From Parvularcula sp964556115 (GTDB taxonomy: Bacteria > Pseudomonadota > Alphaproteobacteria > Caulobacterales > Parvularculaceae), in assembly GCA_964556115.1 (NCBI GenBank), contig CAZKVC010000001.1, positions 375,644-439,643 on the forward strand: a stretch of 64,000 nucleotides of DNA, written 5' to 3'. Below, piece by piece: positions 52,752 through 61,030 of this stretch (position 1 is the stretch's first letter; the number at the start of each line of letters is the position of its first letter). Both the position numbers and the translations under genes were made by a program. The notes below the pieces were generated by a model. That model was given only the letters and a program-made list of their open reading frames with translations. It was not told the origin of the DNA and made no database searches.

Positions 52752-52905
52752 CGACTGTCTGGCGGTACGGCGGCACGGGTGGTCCTAGCACCGCCGCTTG
52801 GCTGCCGCCTCGACGGCTCAAGAACTTCGAAACATTCAAAGGCACGCGTGAGTTCCAGCACCGATATGCCGTGAGGACGGGGTAGCCCGTACCGCCAGAC
52901 AGTCG
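52752..52905. repeat. 154-bp segment bounded by a perfect 19-bp inverted repeat
   Basis: CGACTGTCTGGCGGTACGG at 52752-52770 is the exact reverse complement of 52887-52905, with 116 bases of non-coding sequence between. No target-site duplication is visible. It could be a miniature transposable element, a recombination trace or a long hairpin in the leader region between the divergent sugar dehydrogenase and DUF305 genes. Confidence 0.6.
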
Positions 52906-52959
52906 GAGAGAACGACTGCAAAACCGATGGAACGCTGACTTCAGAGAACCGTTCTGAAC

Positions 52960-52977
52960 ATACCCCAGTAGGGCATG
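52960..52977. promoter_or_regulatory. CsoR-type operator before the DUF305 gene
   Basis: ATACCCCAGTAGGGCATG, sharing the core ATACCCCAGTAGGG with the site before the copper ATPase. It ends 23 bases before the ATG of the DUF305 gene. Confidence 0.62.
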
Positions 52978-53000
52978 TTAGACGATGATGGAGATAGACG

Positions 53001-53906
53001 ATGGACCACGCCAACAACCAATCGGATGAGAAAGGCATCGACTGGAAGGGCTATGGCCGTTTGCTGGCGATGGTGCTCACATCCACGGTGTTCATGTATT
53101 TCTTCATGTACCTGAATATCTACAGGTGGGGAGACTTCTACCTTTCCGAGACGCGCTTCTTCATGTCCACGCTCATGTTCGGGACCATGCTGGCGATCAT
53201 GCTCGCCTTCATGCTGCACATGTACAAGGATCGCCGCGTCAACATTGCTCTGTTTGTTGCATCGGCCGTCCTGTGGGTGCTCGGTCTCTACTTCATGCGC
53301 AGCCAGGTGACGGTCGAGGACCAGAGCTGGATGAAGTCCATGATCCCGCACCACTCGATCGCGGTCATGGTGTCCGAACGCGCCGACATCTCCGACCCCC
53401 GCGCACGCAAGCTCGCCGACGAGATCATCGCCGCCCAGGAGAAGGAAATCGCGGAAATGGAGTACCTGCTCCGGTCCATCCGTGCGGAGGGGGAAGCGAC
53501 GGACGATTATCCCTTGGGTGAACGCGAAGGGCCGACGCCAATCGTCCGGTCCGTCCAGGCGGCGCTGTCGCAGCCCGGCGTTGCCTCCCTCGACGTGGCC
53601 GACATGATGCCAGAGGAGATCGCAAGGGTCGTGTCGAGCCCCACCTGCGATTTTCGCTTCTCGGAAGGTCAGCAGGCCGTTGTCGCAATCGGCTCGGATG
53701 GCCGGGGCGTGATCAAGTTGATGGGCAACCTCGTGCCGCTCGTGGCCGCGGACGTCCCGACCGGGGACGGCGCGGTGCTCGAAACCTCGGGCGCGCGGCT
53801 CGTGATCGACCGGTTGAGCGACGATGCTGCGAGCCTCGTTTTCGAGCTGGACACAGCCACCCCCCTTCGCGTCGGCTACGATGGCGTTTACGCCTGCGGC
53901 GCGTGA
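53001..53906 (+). CDS. membrane-anchored DUF305 protein with extra C-terminal domain
   Basis: A 301-residue protein. Three membrane helices (residues about 20-100) lead to a DUF305 ferritin-like helix pair: WMKSMIPHHSIAVMVSERAD and KLADEIIAAQEKEIAEMEYL, with the conserved HH motif and Met residues. A further domain of about 110 residues (from SLDVADMMPEEIARVVSSPT, ending RVGYDGVYACGA) is mostly beta and unknown to me. DUF305 proteins are common in copper islands. ATG with GATGGAG upstream. Confidence 0.75.
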   Translation: MDHANNQSDEKGIDWKGYGRLLAMVLTSTVFMYFFMYLNIYRWGDFYLSETRFFMSTLMFGTMLAIMLAFMLHMYKDRRVNIALFVASAVLWVLGLYFMRSQVTVEDQSWMKSMIPHHSIAVMVSERADISDPRARKLADEIIAAQEKEIAEMEYLLRSIRAEGEATDDYPLGEREGPTPIVRSVQAALSQPGVASLDVADMMPEEIARVVSSPTCDFRFSEGQQAVVAIGSDGRGVIKLMGNLVPLVAADVPTGDGAVLETSGARLVIDRLSDDAASLVFELDTATPLRVGYDGVYACGA

Positions 53907-54068
53907 GGGGCTTCCAGCCTCGTTGCTTCTCGGAAGTCGGTCAGCACGCCTGGCCCCTTCCGTCTGAAGCTGTGAACCAGAACGGCTTTCGGTCGGGACA
54001 TACGCAGTGCTCGCAAAGGCCGATGCCGCACCTTCAAAACCTCGTCATCGTCAGGAGAAGGACACACC

Positions 54069-54323
54069 ATGCGACTGAAACCCCTCGGGCACGCCTTAAG
54101 CCTCTTCCTCGCCATCAGCTTTGTCCTGTGCATCATCTGGGGGCTGATCTTCCCGCCAGAACTTCACATGCACCCGGCTTGGGAAGACCTGCTGCCAGGT
54201 TTCGAGTTCCTGACCCTTCCGGGCTTTCTGATCGGGCTGGTCGAGACCTATCTTTACGGATGGTACATCGCGCTGGTCCTCGTGCCGCTCTATAACTTCT
54301 TTGATCGGGCGTCACGCGCCTGA
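54069..54323 (+). CDS. DUF5676 small membrane protein
   Basis: An 84-residue protein with two membrane helices: ALSLFLAISFVLCIIWGLIF and LIGLVETYLYGWYIALVLVP. Between them stands HMHPAWEDLLPGFEFL. These are the features of DUF5676, found beside DUF305 and copper genes, function unknown. AGGAGAAGG precedes the ATG. It is probably cotranscribed with the DUF305 gene despite a 160-base gap in which I see no gene. Confidence 0.78.
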   Translation: MRLKPLGHALSLFLAISFVLCIIWGLIFPPELHMHPAWEDLLPGFEFLTLPGFLIGLVETYLYGWYIALVLVPLYNFFDRASRA

Positions 54324-54340
54324 AGGTCCGTAGGCGTTGT

Positions 54341-55633
54341 TCACGACGGAACAACAAAGACCGCACCTAGCCCCCCACCGGGCGTCCTGAGATTGGTGGT
54401 CTGCCCTTGGTAGATCCGAGCCGCAAGAAGCTCAGTTCTCCCAGCGTAGCGGAAGAGGCGCAGGTCGAACTTCAGCGCGGCTTCGGGATCCTCCGACGGT
54501 ACGGCCCGCACGGGTGGATCGACCCGCTCCTGGGCGATGTAGCCGCCCTCACGGATTGTGGCCCAAACCTTTTTCGTCAGCTTGTCTCCGCGGTAGACCG
54601 CGCGGCTTCCGTAACCGGCGAAGGGCTTGAAGAAATAGTGTTTGCGGTTGGCCCACATCAAATCCGCATCGGCGTCATCGACGAGAAGCGCCTTCGGTAT
54701 GTGTTCAAGCCCCGCTCTTTTTTCATTGCCGAGGCTAGCGCTTTCCCTCCACCCTCGATCAGTCCACAGAACGAGGTTTCGCTTGTCAGCGTACACTGCA
54801 TGGTGGATAGGCGCCGGGCTCACAACAGCAAGGCCCTCGGTGAGAGCATGCCGCAAGACGCTATGGCGCTCTTCAGAAAGATCGAAGTCACAAAGGCGGT
54901 TGTAGACGAGATCGACCACCTCCCCCCTCGCCCGCAAGGCGCCGGCTTCGACAGTCAGATCGCTTGGATCACAGACGATACTGTTGATGCCCAGGGTCTT
55001 GAGCGCCTCGGCAGCCAGAAGCATGTCCGGATGGAGGAACTGGTCTTGCGGCCTCTCATCGACGATGGCCACACAGGTTGGCCGCTCACCCGGTCGCGCA
55101 GAGCCATACTCCCTGATGATCGTCCTCGCGATGCTCTGCCCTGCGGGACCAATGGAGCCGAATGCCCCGTCCCCGCAGCTTGGTTCGGATAGCCTTACGG
55201 CTGCCTCGAGCTTCTCGACGAGAAAGGCGCCTCCTGCATTGGTGTTGACTTCGATCAGCTTCGGTCCGTCAGCCGACAGATGAAAGTCATAGCCGAGAAA
55301 AAGACCCGGCGTTTCGTAAGGCGCGACAGGTATCGTCGCCCTTTCCGTGACTTCGCGGCGGAAAGCGTCCGATGCCGCAACGGCTTCGATCGCTTCGGCC
55401 TGCTCCTCCATGGCATGCAATTGCGCGGTACTGATGAAGACCGCTGTGGACGCGAAAAGGTTCGGACGCTCGTCAAGAAGCGAGGCGATCTTTTCGGACG
55501 CTTCCCGGCCGATCTTTCGCGACATAGCAATGGGATCGATGCCGAGGCACCGGCAGGCCGCGTTGAGCGCAACGATATCACCGTCGCATTCGCGGTTGCA
55601 GCTCATCACGCCCTCATCGTCCCGCGTCATCAT
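54341..55633 (-). CDS. ATP-grasp-like protein in the copC-copD operon
   Basis: A 430-residue protein. SADGPKLIEVNTNAGGAFLV resembles the metal/ATP-binding end of ATP-grasp ligases, while the nucleotide-binding phrase KHYFFKPFAGYGSRAVYRGD occurs later (about residues 330-350), so the motifs are in the reverse of the usual order, as in circularly permuted ATP-grasp enzymes. Such enzymes join a carboxylate to an amine or thiol, as in glutathione or peptide ligases. It starts three bases after the copD stop, so it belongs to a copper-controlled operon. The product is unknown. Confidence 0.65.
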   Translation of the reverse strand: MMTRDDEGVMSCNRECDGDIVALNAACRCLGIDPIAMSRKIGREASEKIASLLDERPNLFASTAVFISTAQLHAMEEQAEAIEAVAASDAFRREVTERATIPVAPYETPGLFLGYDFHLSADGPKLIEVNTNAGGAFLVEKLEAAVRLSEPSCGDGAFGSIGPAGQSIARTIIREYGSARPGERPTCVAIVDERPQDQFLHPDMLLAAEALKTLGINSIVCDPSDLTVEAGALRARGEVVDLVYNRLCDFDLSEERHSVLRHALTEGLAVVSPAPIHHAVYADKRNLVLWTDRGWRESASLGNEKRAGLEHIPKALLVDDADADLMWANRKHYFFKPFAGYGSRAVYRGDKLTKKVWATIREGGYIAQERVDPPVRAVPSEDPEAALKFDLRLFRYAGRTELLAARIYQGQTTNLRTPGGGLGAVFVVPS

Positions 55634-55636
55634 CGG

Positions 55637-56461
55637 TCAGCGCTCCGGTCCCATGATCGTCGTCGCGATTGCCACGGCCATGAGGACCAAGATGAAGAGC
55701 CCGGCCTCTCCCAGAAGGACCTTCCGTAAAAGGACGATACCGCCGGACCGCTCGTTCTTGATCCGCGAGGTCACGATCGTCTTGTTGTAACCGCCGAGCG
55801 CCAGAGCCGCCGCCGCGAGCAGGAACTTTGTGAGGAGCAGCTGCCCGTAATCGGTTGTGAACACCGCTTCGATGCCTCCGGCGAGGCGCCAGAGAAGCGC
55901 GATCCCTAGGACAAAAGCTAATGGGACAACCCAGAGGGCGATGGCGCTGAACCGCTCGAGGGAGGCGATCGAAGGCACTTCTTGTCCCTTCTTCGGGAAC
56001 AGGGTCAGGGGAGCCGCGATCCAGAACCCGGCAAGCGCGACATGGGCAATCACGGTGAGTGGGCTCAGAAACGGGTCGGCGACACCCTGCGTATGCCCAC
56101 TTAGCCCAAAGCCCGAAATGACGAGCAACGCACCGACAAGCGGGACGGCGGATGAGGCGGACCAGCGGCTCCCGACAAGGCAGGCGCCGCCCAGGACGAA
56201 GACGATGATCTGTAGTCGTCCAGCTTCCCACACGAAGGGCACCATCGACCCATCGAAGGGCGCGCCCAAACCGCCGCCGAGTTGGAAGATCATCAGCACG
56301 AAACGCGCCGCGACGGAGGCGACAAGGACGGCGCCCAAGGCAGGCAGAAACCGCGTCGGTGCAGGGAGACCGAGCTGTCGATGCAGCACGAGACCCACAG
56401 CAACCAGCGAAGAGCCGTAGAGGCCAAGCTTCACCAGGATCAGAAGCGCGCTCAGCGCCAA
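55637..56461 (-). CDS. copD: copper resistance membrane protein CopD
   Basis: A polytopic protein of about 274 residues and some eight membrane helices with the CopD features RFVLMIFQLGGGLGAPFDGS, SGFGLSGHTQGVADPFLS and HVALAGFWIAAPLTLFPKKG, the last two holding conserved His and Trp residues. CopD works with CopC in copper uptake or transfer across the inner membrane. No ATG is available: TTG 56461, with GAGGG upstream and next to the copC stop, is my choice; a TTG at 56497 is possible. Confidence 0.82.
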   Translation of the reverse strand: MALSALLILVKLGLYGSSLVAVGLVLHRQLGLPAPTRFLPALGAVLVASVAARFVLMIFQLGGGLGAPFDGSMVPFVWEAGRLQIIVFVLGGACLVGSRWSASSAVPLVGALLVISGFGLSGHTQGVADPFLSPLTVIAHVALAGFWIAAPLTLFPKKGQEVPSIASLERFSAIALWVVPLAFVLGIALLWRLAGGIEAVFTTDYGQLLLTKFLLAAAALALGGYNKTIVTSRIKNERSGGIVLLRKVLLGEAGLFILVLMAVAIATTIMGPER

Positions 56462-56465
56462 GGCA

Positions 56466-56825
56466 TCAGCCCTCGATATCGAAGGCGATGGTACCAAGCA
56501 TCACATGGCCATCCTTCGCCATGGCCCGCCATTCGATCTCGAAGGAACCCGTCCCAAGGGCTGGCAAAGCCGCTTCGTAATCGGCAGCAAAACCACCATC
56601 GGGTTCAAAGGAAAGATCTTCGTCCTCCATGCCCGGGCCGCTGACCGTCAGCGCAACCAACCGAACGTCGCCGCCGAAGGAGAAGGTCAGCTCCTCGGGA
56701 GCCTGGGACAGCGTGGCCCCGTCTTCGATCGACGAAGCCGTGATCGACACATGGGCGAGGGCCTGACTGCTGAAGATCGCCATCAAGGACGCTGCGAGAA
56801 CGGCGAGGCTTTGTCGGATGGTCAT
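56466..56825 (-). CDS. copC: periplasmic copper-binding protein CopC
   Basis: A 119-residue CopC with a signal peptide ending SQALA. The mature protein begins HVSITASS, so His1 is the N-terminal Cu(II) ligand; the second ligand region is KDGHVMLGTIAF near the C terminus. The Met-rich Cu(I) loop of Pseudomonas CopC is not evident, suggesting a Cu(II)-only type. It has a good ribosome site (AAAGGAGA). First gene of copC-copD-ATP-grasp. Confidence 0.88.
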   Translation of the reverse strand: MTIRQSLAVLAASLMAIFSSQALAHVSITASSIEDGATLSQAPEELTFSFGGDVRLVALTVSGPGMEDEDLSFEPDGGFAADYEAALPALGTGSFEIEWRAMAKDGHVMLGTIAFDIEG

Positions 56826-56850
56826 GAGGGTCTCCTTTTACCGACGCCGT

Positions 56851-56868
56851 ATACCCCACGGCGGTATT
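56851..56868. promoter_or_regulatory. CsoR-type operator between copC and the DUF3703-MBL gene
   Basis: ATACCCCACGGCGGTATT differs from the site before the cus operon (30780) at only a few central bases. It lies 25 bases from the copC start and 125 bases from the divergent gene, and could serve both. Confidence 0.62.
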
Positions 56869-56993
56869 AAGCAACGGAACTGTTTCGAAGTCGAAGCTGC
56901 CCGGCTCGGCCCGACAAATTGGACTGGATCGATCCGTTCAAGACCAGCCACCCCTCATTATGGTGTTCTGATGCAGCTACGGAGGTCGAGACA

Positions 56994-58340
56994 GTGCACA
57001 AGCGCAACAAAGCCCCTTTTTGGCGTGAAATGACAATCGGGCGGACATCTTTCCACCAGCGTGATTTCGATGCCGCGTTCCACCACTTCGAAAGGGCACA
57101 CATCCTAGGCCAGCGCTGGCTTCTAACCCACCTTTCCTCTCATTGGTGGATGCTGCGCGTAGCGCTTGCCCGGCTGGACGGTCGCGAGATCCGCGGCCAG
57201 CTCAGCAGGCTACTCGCGGTCTTCCCGGGCTACGCCTTCGGCTGGGTTCCCAAGGGAAACACTGGCGGTGCAAACGTTCACCCCCTCAAACCGATGGCGA
57301 TCCCAGAAGATCTCCGAGCGGATCTCGGTCGTTACAGCGTCAGCCTCGATGTCCTGGGGCGCCTAGTGTTCTGGGCGATCGTCGCGACAGGAAGCGGCTT
57401 CGCTTTAGCCGAGTATGACCGCCGCCGCGACGCGATGGCCTTCGAAGCAGCCTGGGCAGAACGGCCAACACCCAAGGTCACGAGCCTCGGCTCGGTGGAT
57501 CGGCTCGAAATCCTTCCGCTCGTCGGATGGCTGACAGACAAGAAGGGTTTGCGGACCGAGGCCGGAGTGTCGCTGCTGATCAAGGCTGATGACCTGACGA
57601 TCCTCTATGATTTCGGGCTGAACGCCGCCTCCGAGACCCCTTCACCTCTCGAAACGAACATGGAAATTCTCGGCGTCGATCCGGCGGACGTTGACGCCGT
57701 CTTCGTCAGCCATGCCCACCGCGATCATGTGGGCGGAAAGCGATGGGCGCGCGCGGAATCTTTTTCTTCGGGTACGGAGCACGTCGACCTTTCCGGCGTG
57801 AAGGCTTGGGTTCCCGCGGAGCTTTCCCATCCCACCGCCGAATTGGAAACGATCGACCGTCCCCAAATCCTGGGCCCCGGCATCGCCAGCACCGGACCGA
57901 TCCGGCGGCGCCTCTTCATTGGGCCGATTGAAGAACAGGCCCTTCTGATCCATGTCAGGGGCCGAGGTCTCATCGCGATCGTCGGCTGCGGACATCAGAC
58001 CGTTCCGAAACTCCTGACACGGATCGACGAAAGCTTCGAGGAGCCCCTTTACGGCATCGTCGGCGATCTTCACTTTCCGGTGCCCGAAGGACGTCTCAGG
58101 ATGCTGGGGATCGATGTTCAGCGGCGCCTTGCGTCAGGTGACGGACCCTTCGCTCCCATTGACGACGAAGCCTTTCGGGCACAGGCCGAGCTTCTTGCGG
58201 AGCGTCTTAGCATGGCCGCGCTCGGCGGCCACGATACGAGTGATGCCGCACTTGACCACTTCGAAGGTCTGATGGGCGAACGGTTCGAGCGGCTCCAGGT
58301 CGGCACGAAGGTGGTGCTGGAGGCGCCGGCGCTACCTTAG
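56994..58340 (+). CDS. DUF3703 domain fused to a membrane helix and an MBL-fold domain
   Basis: A 448-residue fusion. Residues 10-100 are a DUF3703 domain (DAAFHHFERAHILGQRWLLT and PKGNTGGANVHPLKPMAIPE). One membrane helix follows at about 120-140 (VFWAIVATGSGFALAEY). The remainder is an MBL-fold domain with VSHAHRDHVGG (HxHxDH) and VGCGHQTVPKLL, of the 7,8-dihydropterin-6-methyl-4-hydroxybenzene phosphate synthase-like type. GTG 56994 is chosen for the GGAGG eight bases before; a TTG upstream lacks one. DUF3703 usually occurs alone beside copper genes, so the fusion is notable. Confidence 0.75.
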   Translation: MHKRNKAPFWREMTIGRTSFHQRDFDAAFHHFERAHILGQRWLLTHLSSHWWMLRVALARLDGREIRGQLSRLLAVFPGYAFGWVPKGNTGGANVHPLKPMAIPEDLRADLGRYSVSLDVLGRLVFWAIVATGSGFALAEYDRRRDAMAFEAAWAERPTPKVTSLGSVDRLEILPLVGWLTDKKGLRTEAGVSLLIKADDLTILYDFGLNAASETPSPLETNMEILGVDPADVDAVFVSHAHRDHVGGKRWARAESFSSGTEHVDLSGVKAWVPAELSHPTAELETIDRPQILGPGIASTGPIRRRLFIGPIEEQALLIHVRGRGLIAIVGCGHQTVPKLLTRIDESFEEPLYGIVGDLHFPVPEGRLRMLGIDVQRRLASGDGPFAPIDDEAFRAQAELLAERLSMAALGGHDTSDAALDHFEGLMGERFERLQVGTKVVLEAPALP

Positions 58341-59027
58341 CGGACGCGCTGCTTGACCTGGGGTCAGGCCGATCACTTGTTTGAAGGTGCGAGTCAAATG
58401 CGCCTGGTCCGCGAAGCCTGCGTCCACAGCCGCTTCCGACAAGGATGCTCCCCCGGCGATGGCCTCAGCTGCTTTAATGACTTTTTTCAGGGCACTGAGT
58501 TTTGACATCGGGACGCCGAGTTCCTGCCGCGCAAGCGACCTGAGACGGACCTCGGACAGCCCAACGCCTTCGGCAAGGATGCGAAGCCGCTCCGCTTCGG
58601 GACCCAAGAGTGACAAAGCTGCCTCGAGCCTCGCATCGATTTCGCGCACCGGAACATTCTGGACCAAACCGTCTAGCAATTCTGAAAGGGCGCAGTCTCG
58701 GGTCAGATGAGCCACCTGTTGCTCCGTGAGGGATACAATCGCCTTGCTCTCGATCCCGTCTTTCAACGCAGGTGCTACAGCGTGATCAGGCTCGATCAGG
58801 ACCAAAGTCAGGGCGCCTGATGGAAGGAGGCGATGACCGCGTTCCGGGGCCACGAGGAGACCCTGTGCACGAACAACATTACAGTCCGGCCCCTCGATGG
58901 AGATCTTGCCTTCGACGGAGGCGACCAATTGCAGGGCGGCATGGGCATGGGGTTCGTTATCGGCGGCAGCCCCGCGGAAGGCAAACCACCCCTCGCCAAA
59001 AAAGGCTTCGCCGCGCCATCCGATCAT
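58332..59027 (-). CDS. AraC-family transcriptional regulator beside the czc operon
   Basis: A 231-residue regulator: an N-terminal cupin-like sensing part (NEPHAHAALQLVASVEGKIS, a His-containing strand) and a C-terminal AraC DNA-binding domain ending LSEAAVDAGFADQAHLTRTF and IGLTPGQAARPL. ATG 59027 has GAGAAGG upstream and lies inside the 55-base sequence repeated around the assembly gap; longer frames crossing the Ns are artefacts. It diverges from the CzcCBA-like genes and probably controls them. It overlaps the DUF3703-MBL gene by nine bases tail to tail. Confidence 0.82.
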   Translation of the reverse strand: MIGWRGEAFFGEGWFAFRGAAADNEPHAHAALQLVASVEGKISIEGPDCNVVRAQGLLVAPERGHRLLPSGALTLVLIEPDHAVAPALKDGIESKAIVSLTEQQVAHLTRDCALSELLDGLVQNVPVREIDARLEAALSLLGPEAERLRILAEGVGLSEVRLRSLARQELGVPMSKLSALKKVIKAAEAIAGGASLSEAAVDAGFADQAHLTRTFKQVIGLTPGQAARPLR

Positions 59028-59196
59028 CGCACCTTCTCGCGNNNNNNNNNNNNNNNNNNNNNNNNNNNNNNNNNNNNNNNNNNNNNNNNNNNNNNNNNNN
59101 NNNNNNNNNNNNNNNNNNNNNNNNNNNNNNNNNNNNNNNNNCACCCCTCGCCAAAAAAGGCTTCGCCGCGCCATCCGATCATCGCACCTTCTCGCG
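58987..59196. other. second artificial assembly gap flanked by identical 55-mers
   Basis: Bases 58987-59041 and 59142-59196 are identical and separated by exactly 100 N. As with the first gap, the true sequence most likely contains this 55-mer once and no missing bases. Confidence 0.92.
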
Positions 59197-59281
59197 CTCC
59201 GCTTTCTGGAAGACGCAGACCTATCCCCATCACAAGCGTCCGTTCCTCTCCTTAACTTGACATTGGCGGGTAAGCCTATAG

Positions 59282-59638
59282 GTGGAGAAGGTGCTCCTCG
59301 TTCGGGAATATCGCGGGCTCTTCATCGCCTTCCTGGCAGTCTTCTGGTTCGCCGGTGGTCTTGCATCGAGCACCCATGCAGCCTTTGAAGCGTTCGCGCA
59401 TTCAGGCGATCATCTGGAAGCTCACCTAGATGGTGAGGACAGACTCACCGACGCTGAGGAGGGGGATCACGATCACCCCGCCGGGACGCTGTGCGGTCCT
59501 TGCCATGCCCATGCCCTGAAGAGCCATTCCGCTGCAGCGCCGGTTGCGATGGACCGGACGACCATGGTCCGCCCCGGGATCTGGCTGACCCCGGCTTTGG
59601 ACCTGACCTACGGACTGTTCCGGCCACCGCGCGTCTGA
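59282..59638 (+). CDS. small exported His-rich protein leading the czc operon
   Basis: A protein of about 118 residues with an N-terminal signal (LFIAFLAVFWFAGGLASSTH) and a His/Asp/Glu-rich middle (AHSGDHLEAHLDGED, EGDHDHPAGTLCGPCHAHAL) that could bind zinc, cobalt or copper. No named family is recognised. The start is uncertain: GTG 59282 or GTG 59291, neither with ideal spacing to a ribosome site. It precedes the CzcC-like gene by 54 bases, as the Cys-rich gene precedes cusC. Confidence 0.5.
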   Translation: MEKVLLVREYRGLFIAFLAVFWFAGGLASSTHAAFEAFAHSGDHLEAHLDGEDRLTDAEEGDHDHPAGTLCGPCHAHALKSHSAAAPVAMDRTTMVRPGIWLTPALDLTYGLFRPPRV

Positions 59639-59692
59639 CCTGACGCCGCGCCCCAAGGCGCGACTCTCGGTCATTCACGCGAAGGAACAATC

Positions 59693-61030
59693 ATGACATC
59701 CCCACATCTATGCGGGGCCGCGATCGCGGTGCTCGCCAGCCTCACGTCCCTACCGGCGGGCGCCCAGGAACCGTGCCCCGGCACACCTGAGCAACCGATA
59801 GCCCTGTTGACGGCGACCGCAGCCTATTCGCTAGAGGACGTTCTCGGCGCTGTCCGTGCTGCCTCCCCGGAGATCAGAACCGCAGCCCTCGAAGCCGTTG
59901 CCCAGCAGCATGAGGCACGGCAGGCAGGCCTATGGACCAACCCCGTCCTCTCCCTCGAAGTCGAAGACTTCGGCGGCAATCGGTTCGGAGGCGGCAGTCC
60001 GCTTTCCGGGTTTGACTCCGCCGAAACCACGCTTTCCATCGGACAGACCTTCCGCCTCGGCAATAAGAGGCGTGCGGAGCGTCGCGCCGCCCTCGCCCGC
60101 GCCGCCCTCGCCGAGGCTGACCGTGATGCGACGCTGCGCTCGCTAGAACGGGAGGCGGCGATGGTTTTCTATGAACTCGCCGCGGCGGAGCAGGCTTCGA
60201 CCCTCGCCCATGACGCAGCCGCGCTGGCCGAACAGCTTGCAGAGGCCGTCAAGGCCCGTGTTGACGCCGGGAAAAGCCCACGCACCGCGCTTGAACGTGC
60301 CACCGCCGCAAAGGCGGATGCCGAGGCGGCGGCAGCTGCTGCCGCTGCGCAGGCCCAAGGCCTCGCCTTCACCCTGTCGAGTTTCTGGGGCGGCAGCCAG
60401 CCGGCCCGGATCGCAACGGCTGATATGTTGCTCCCTTTGGACCTCCCATCACCTGAACTGGTAGCCGAAAGAGTGCGGGAACACCCGAGGCTGCGGTTTG
60501 CTGAAGCGGACCGTGATGCTCGTCTTGCCGAACACCGGGCCGCTCGGGCGAACGCCTATCCCGACCTGACCGCCGCAGTCGGTGTCAGGCGGTTCGAAGC
60601 CGACGGTAGCGAAGCCCTGGTCGCGAGCGTCAGCGTCCCCTTTCCGATCTTCGACCGGAACCAGGGCAACCGCCGCGCCGCGAAGGCCCGTGCCCGGGCG
60701 ACGGACTATCGAGCTGGCACCACGGCAGCCCGTCTCGTAGGTGAGGCGCAAAGATCCCTTGTCTCGGCCCGGACGCTCGATCGGCGACGAGCCGCTCTGG
60801 TCGATGAAGCCTTGCCCGCCGCCCGCAACGCAGCGGAGGCAGCGCGCATCGGCTACCGTGCGGGCAAGTTCGACCTGACCACCGCCCTCGATGCACAGAC
60901 AACGCTGATCGGTGTGCAGCGCGCCGTCATTGGTGCCGGCTTCGCCGCCCGCACCGCCGAGATCGACGTCCGCGCTCTCTCGGCGCTTCCTCCCTTTTCA
61001 CTCACTTTTTGTCAGGAGACGGACCGATGA
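59693..61030 (+). CDS. czcC: TolC-family outer-membrane channel of a heavy-metal RND pump (CzcC-like)
   Basis: A 445-residue outer-membrane efflux protein with a signal peptide (about 1-24) and helical repeats typical of CzcC: AQQHEARQAGLWTNPVLSLE, GQTFRLGNKRRAERRAALAR and AARIGYRAGKFDLTTALDAQ. It forms the exit duct for divalent cations such as cobalt, zinc and cadmium. Its end overlaps the adaptor gene by four bases. Confidence 0.82.
   Translation: MTSPHLCGAAIAVLASLTSLPAGAQEPCPGTPEQPIALLTATAAYSLEDVLGAVRAASPEIRTAALEAVAQQHEARQAGLWTNPVLSLEVEDFGGNRFGGGSPLSGFDSAETTLSIGQTFRLGNKRRAERRAALARAALAEADRDATLRSLEREAAMVFYELAAAEQASTLAHDAAALAEQLAEAVKARVDAGKSPRTALERATAAKADAEAAAAAAAAQAQGLAFTLSSFWGGSQPARIATADMLLPLDLPSPELVAERVREHPRLRFAEADRDARLAEHRAARANAYPDLTAAVGVRRFEADGSEALVASVSVPFPIFDRNQGNRRAAKARARATDYRAGTTAARLVGEAQRSLVSARTLDRRRAALVDEALPAARNAAEAARIGYRAGKFDLTTALDAQTTLIGVQRAVIGAGFAARTAEIDVRALSALPPFSLTFCQETDR

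Noticed and set aside
59257..59280. TTGACA and CTATAG upstream of the czc leader gene as a promoter
   Set aside because: The spacing of about 13 bases is too short for a normal sigma-70 promoter. A promoter is likely nearby but cannot be placed.
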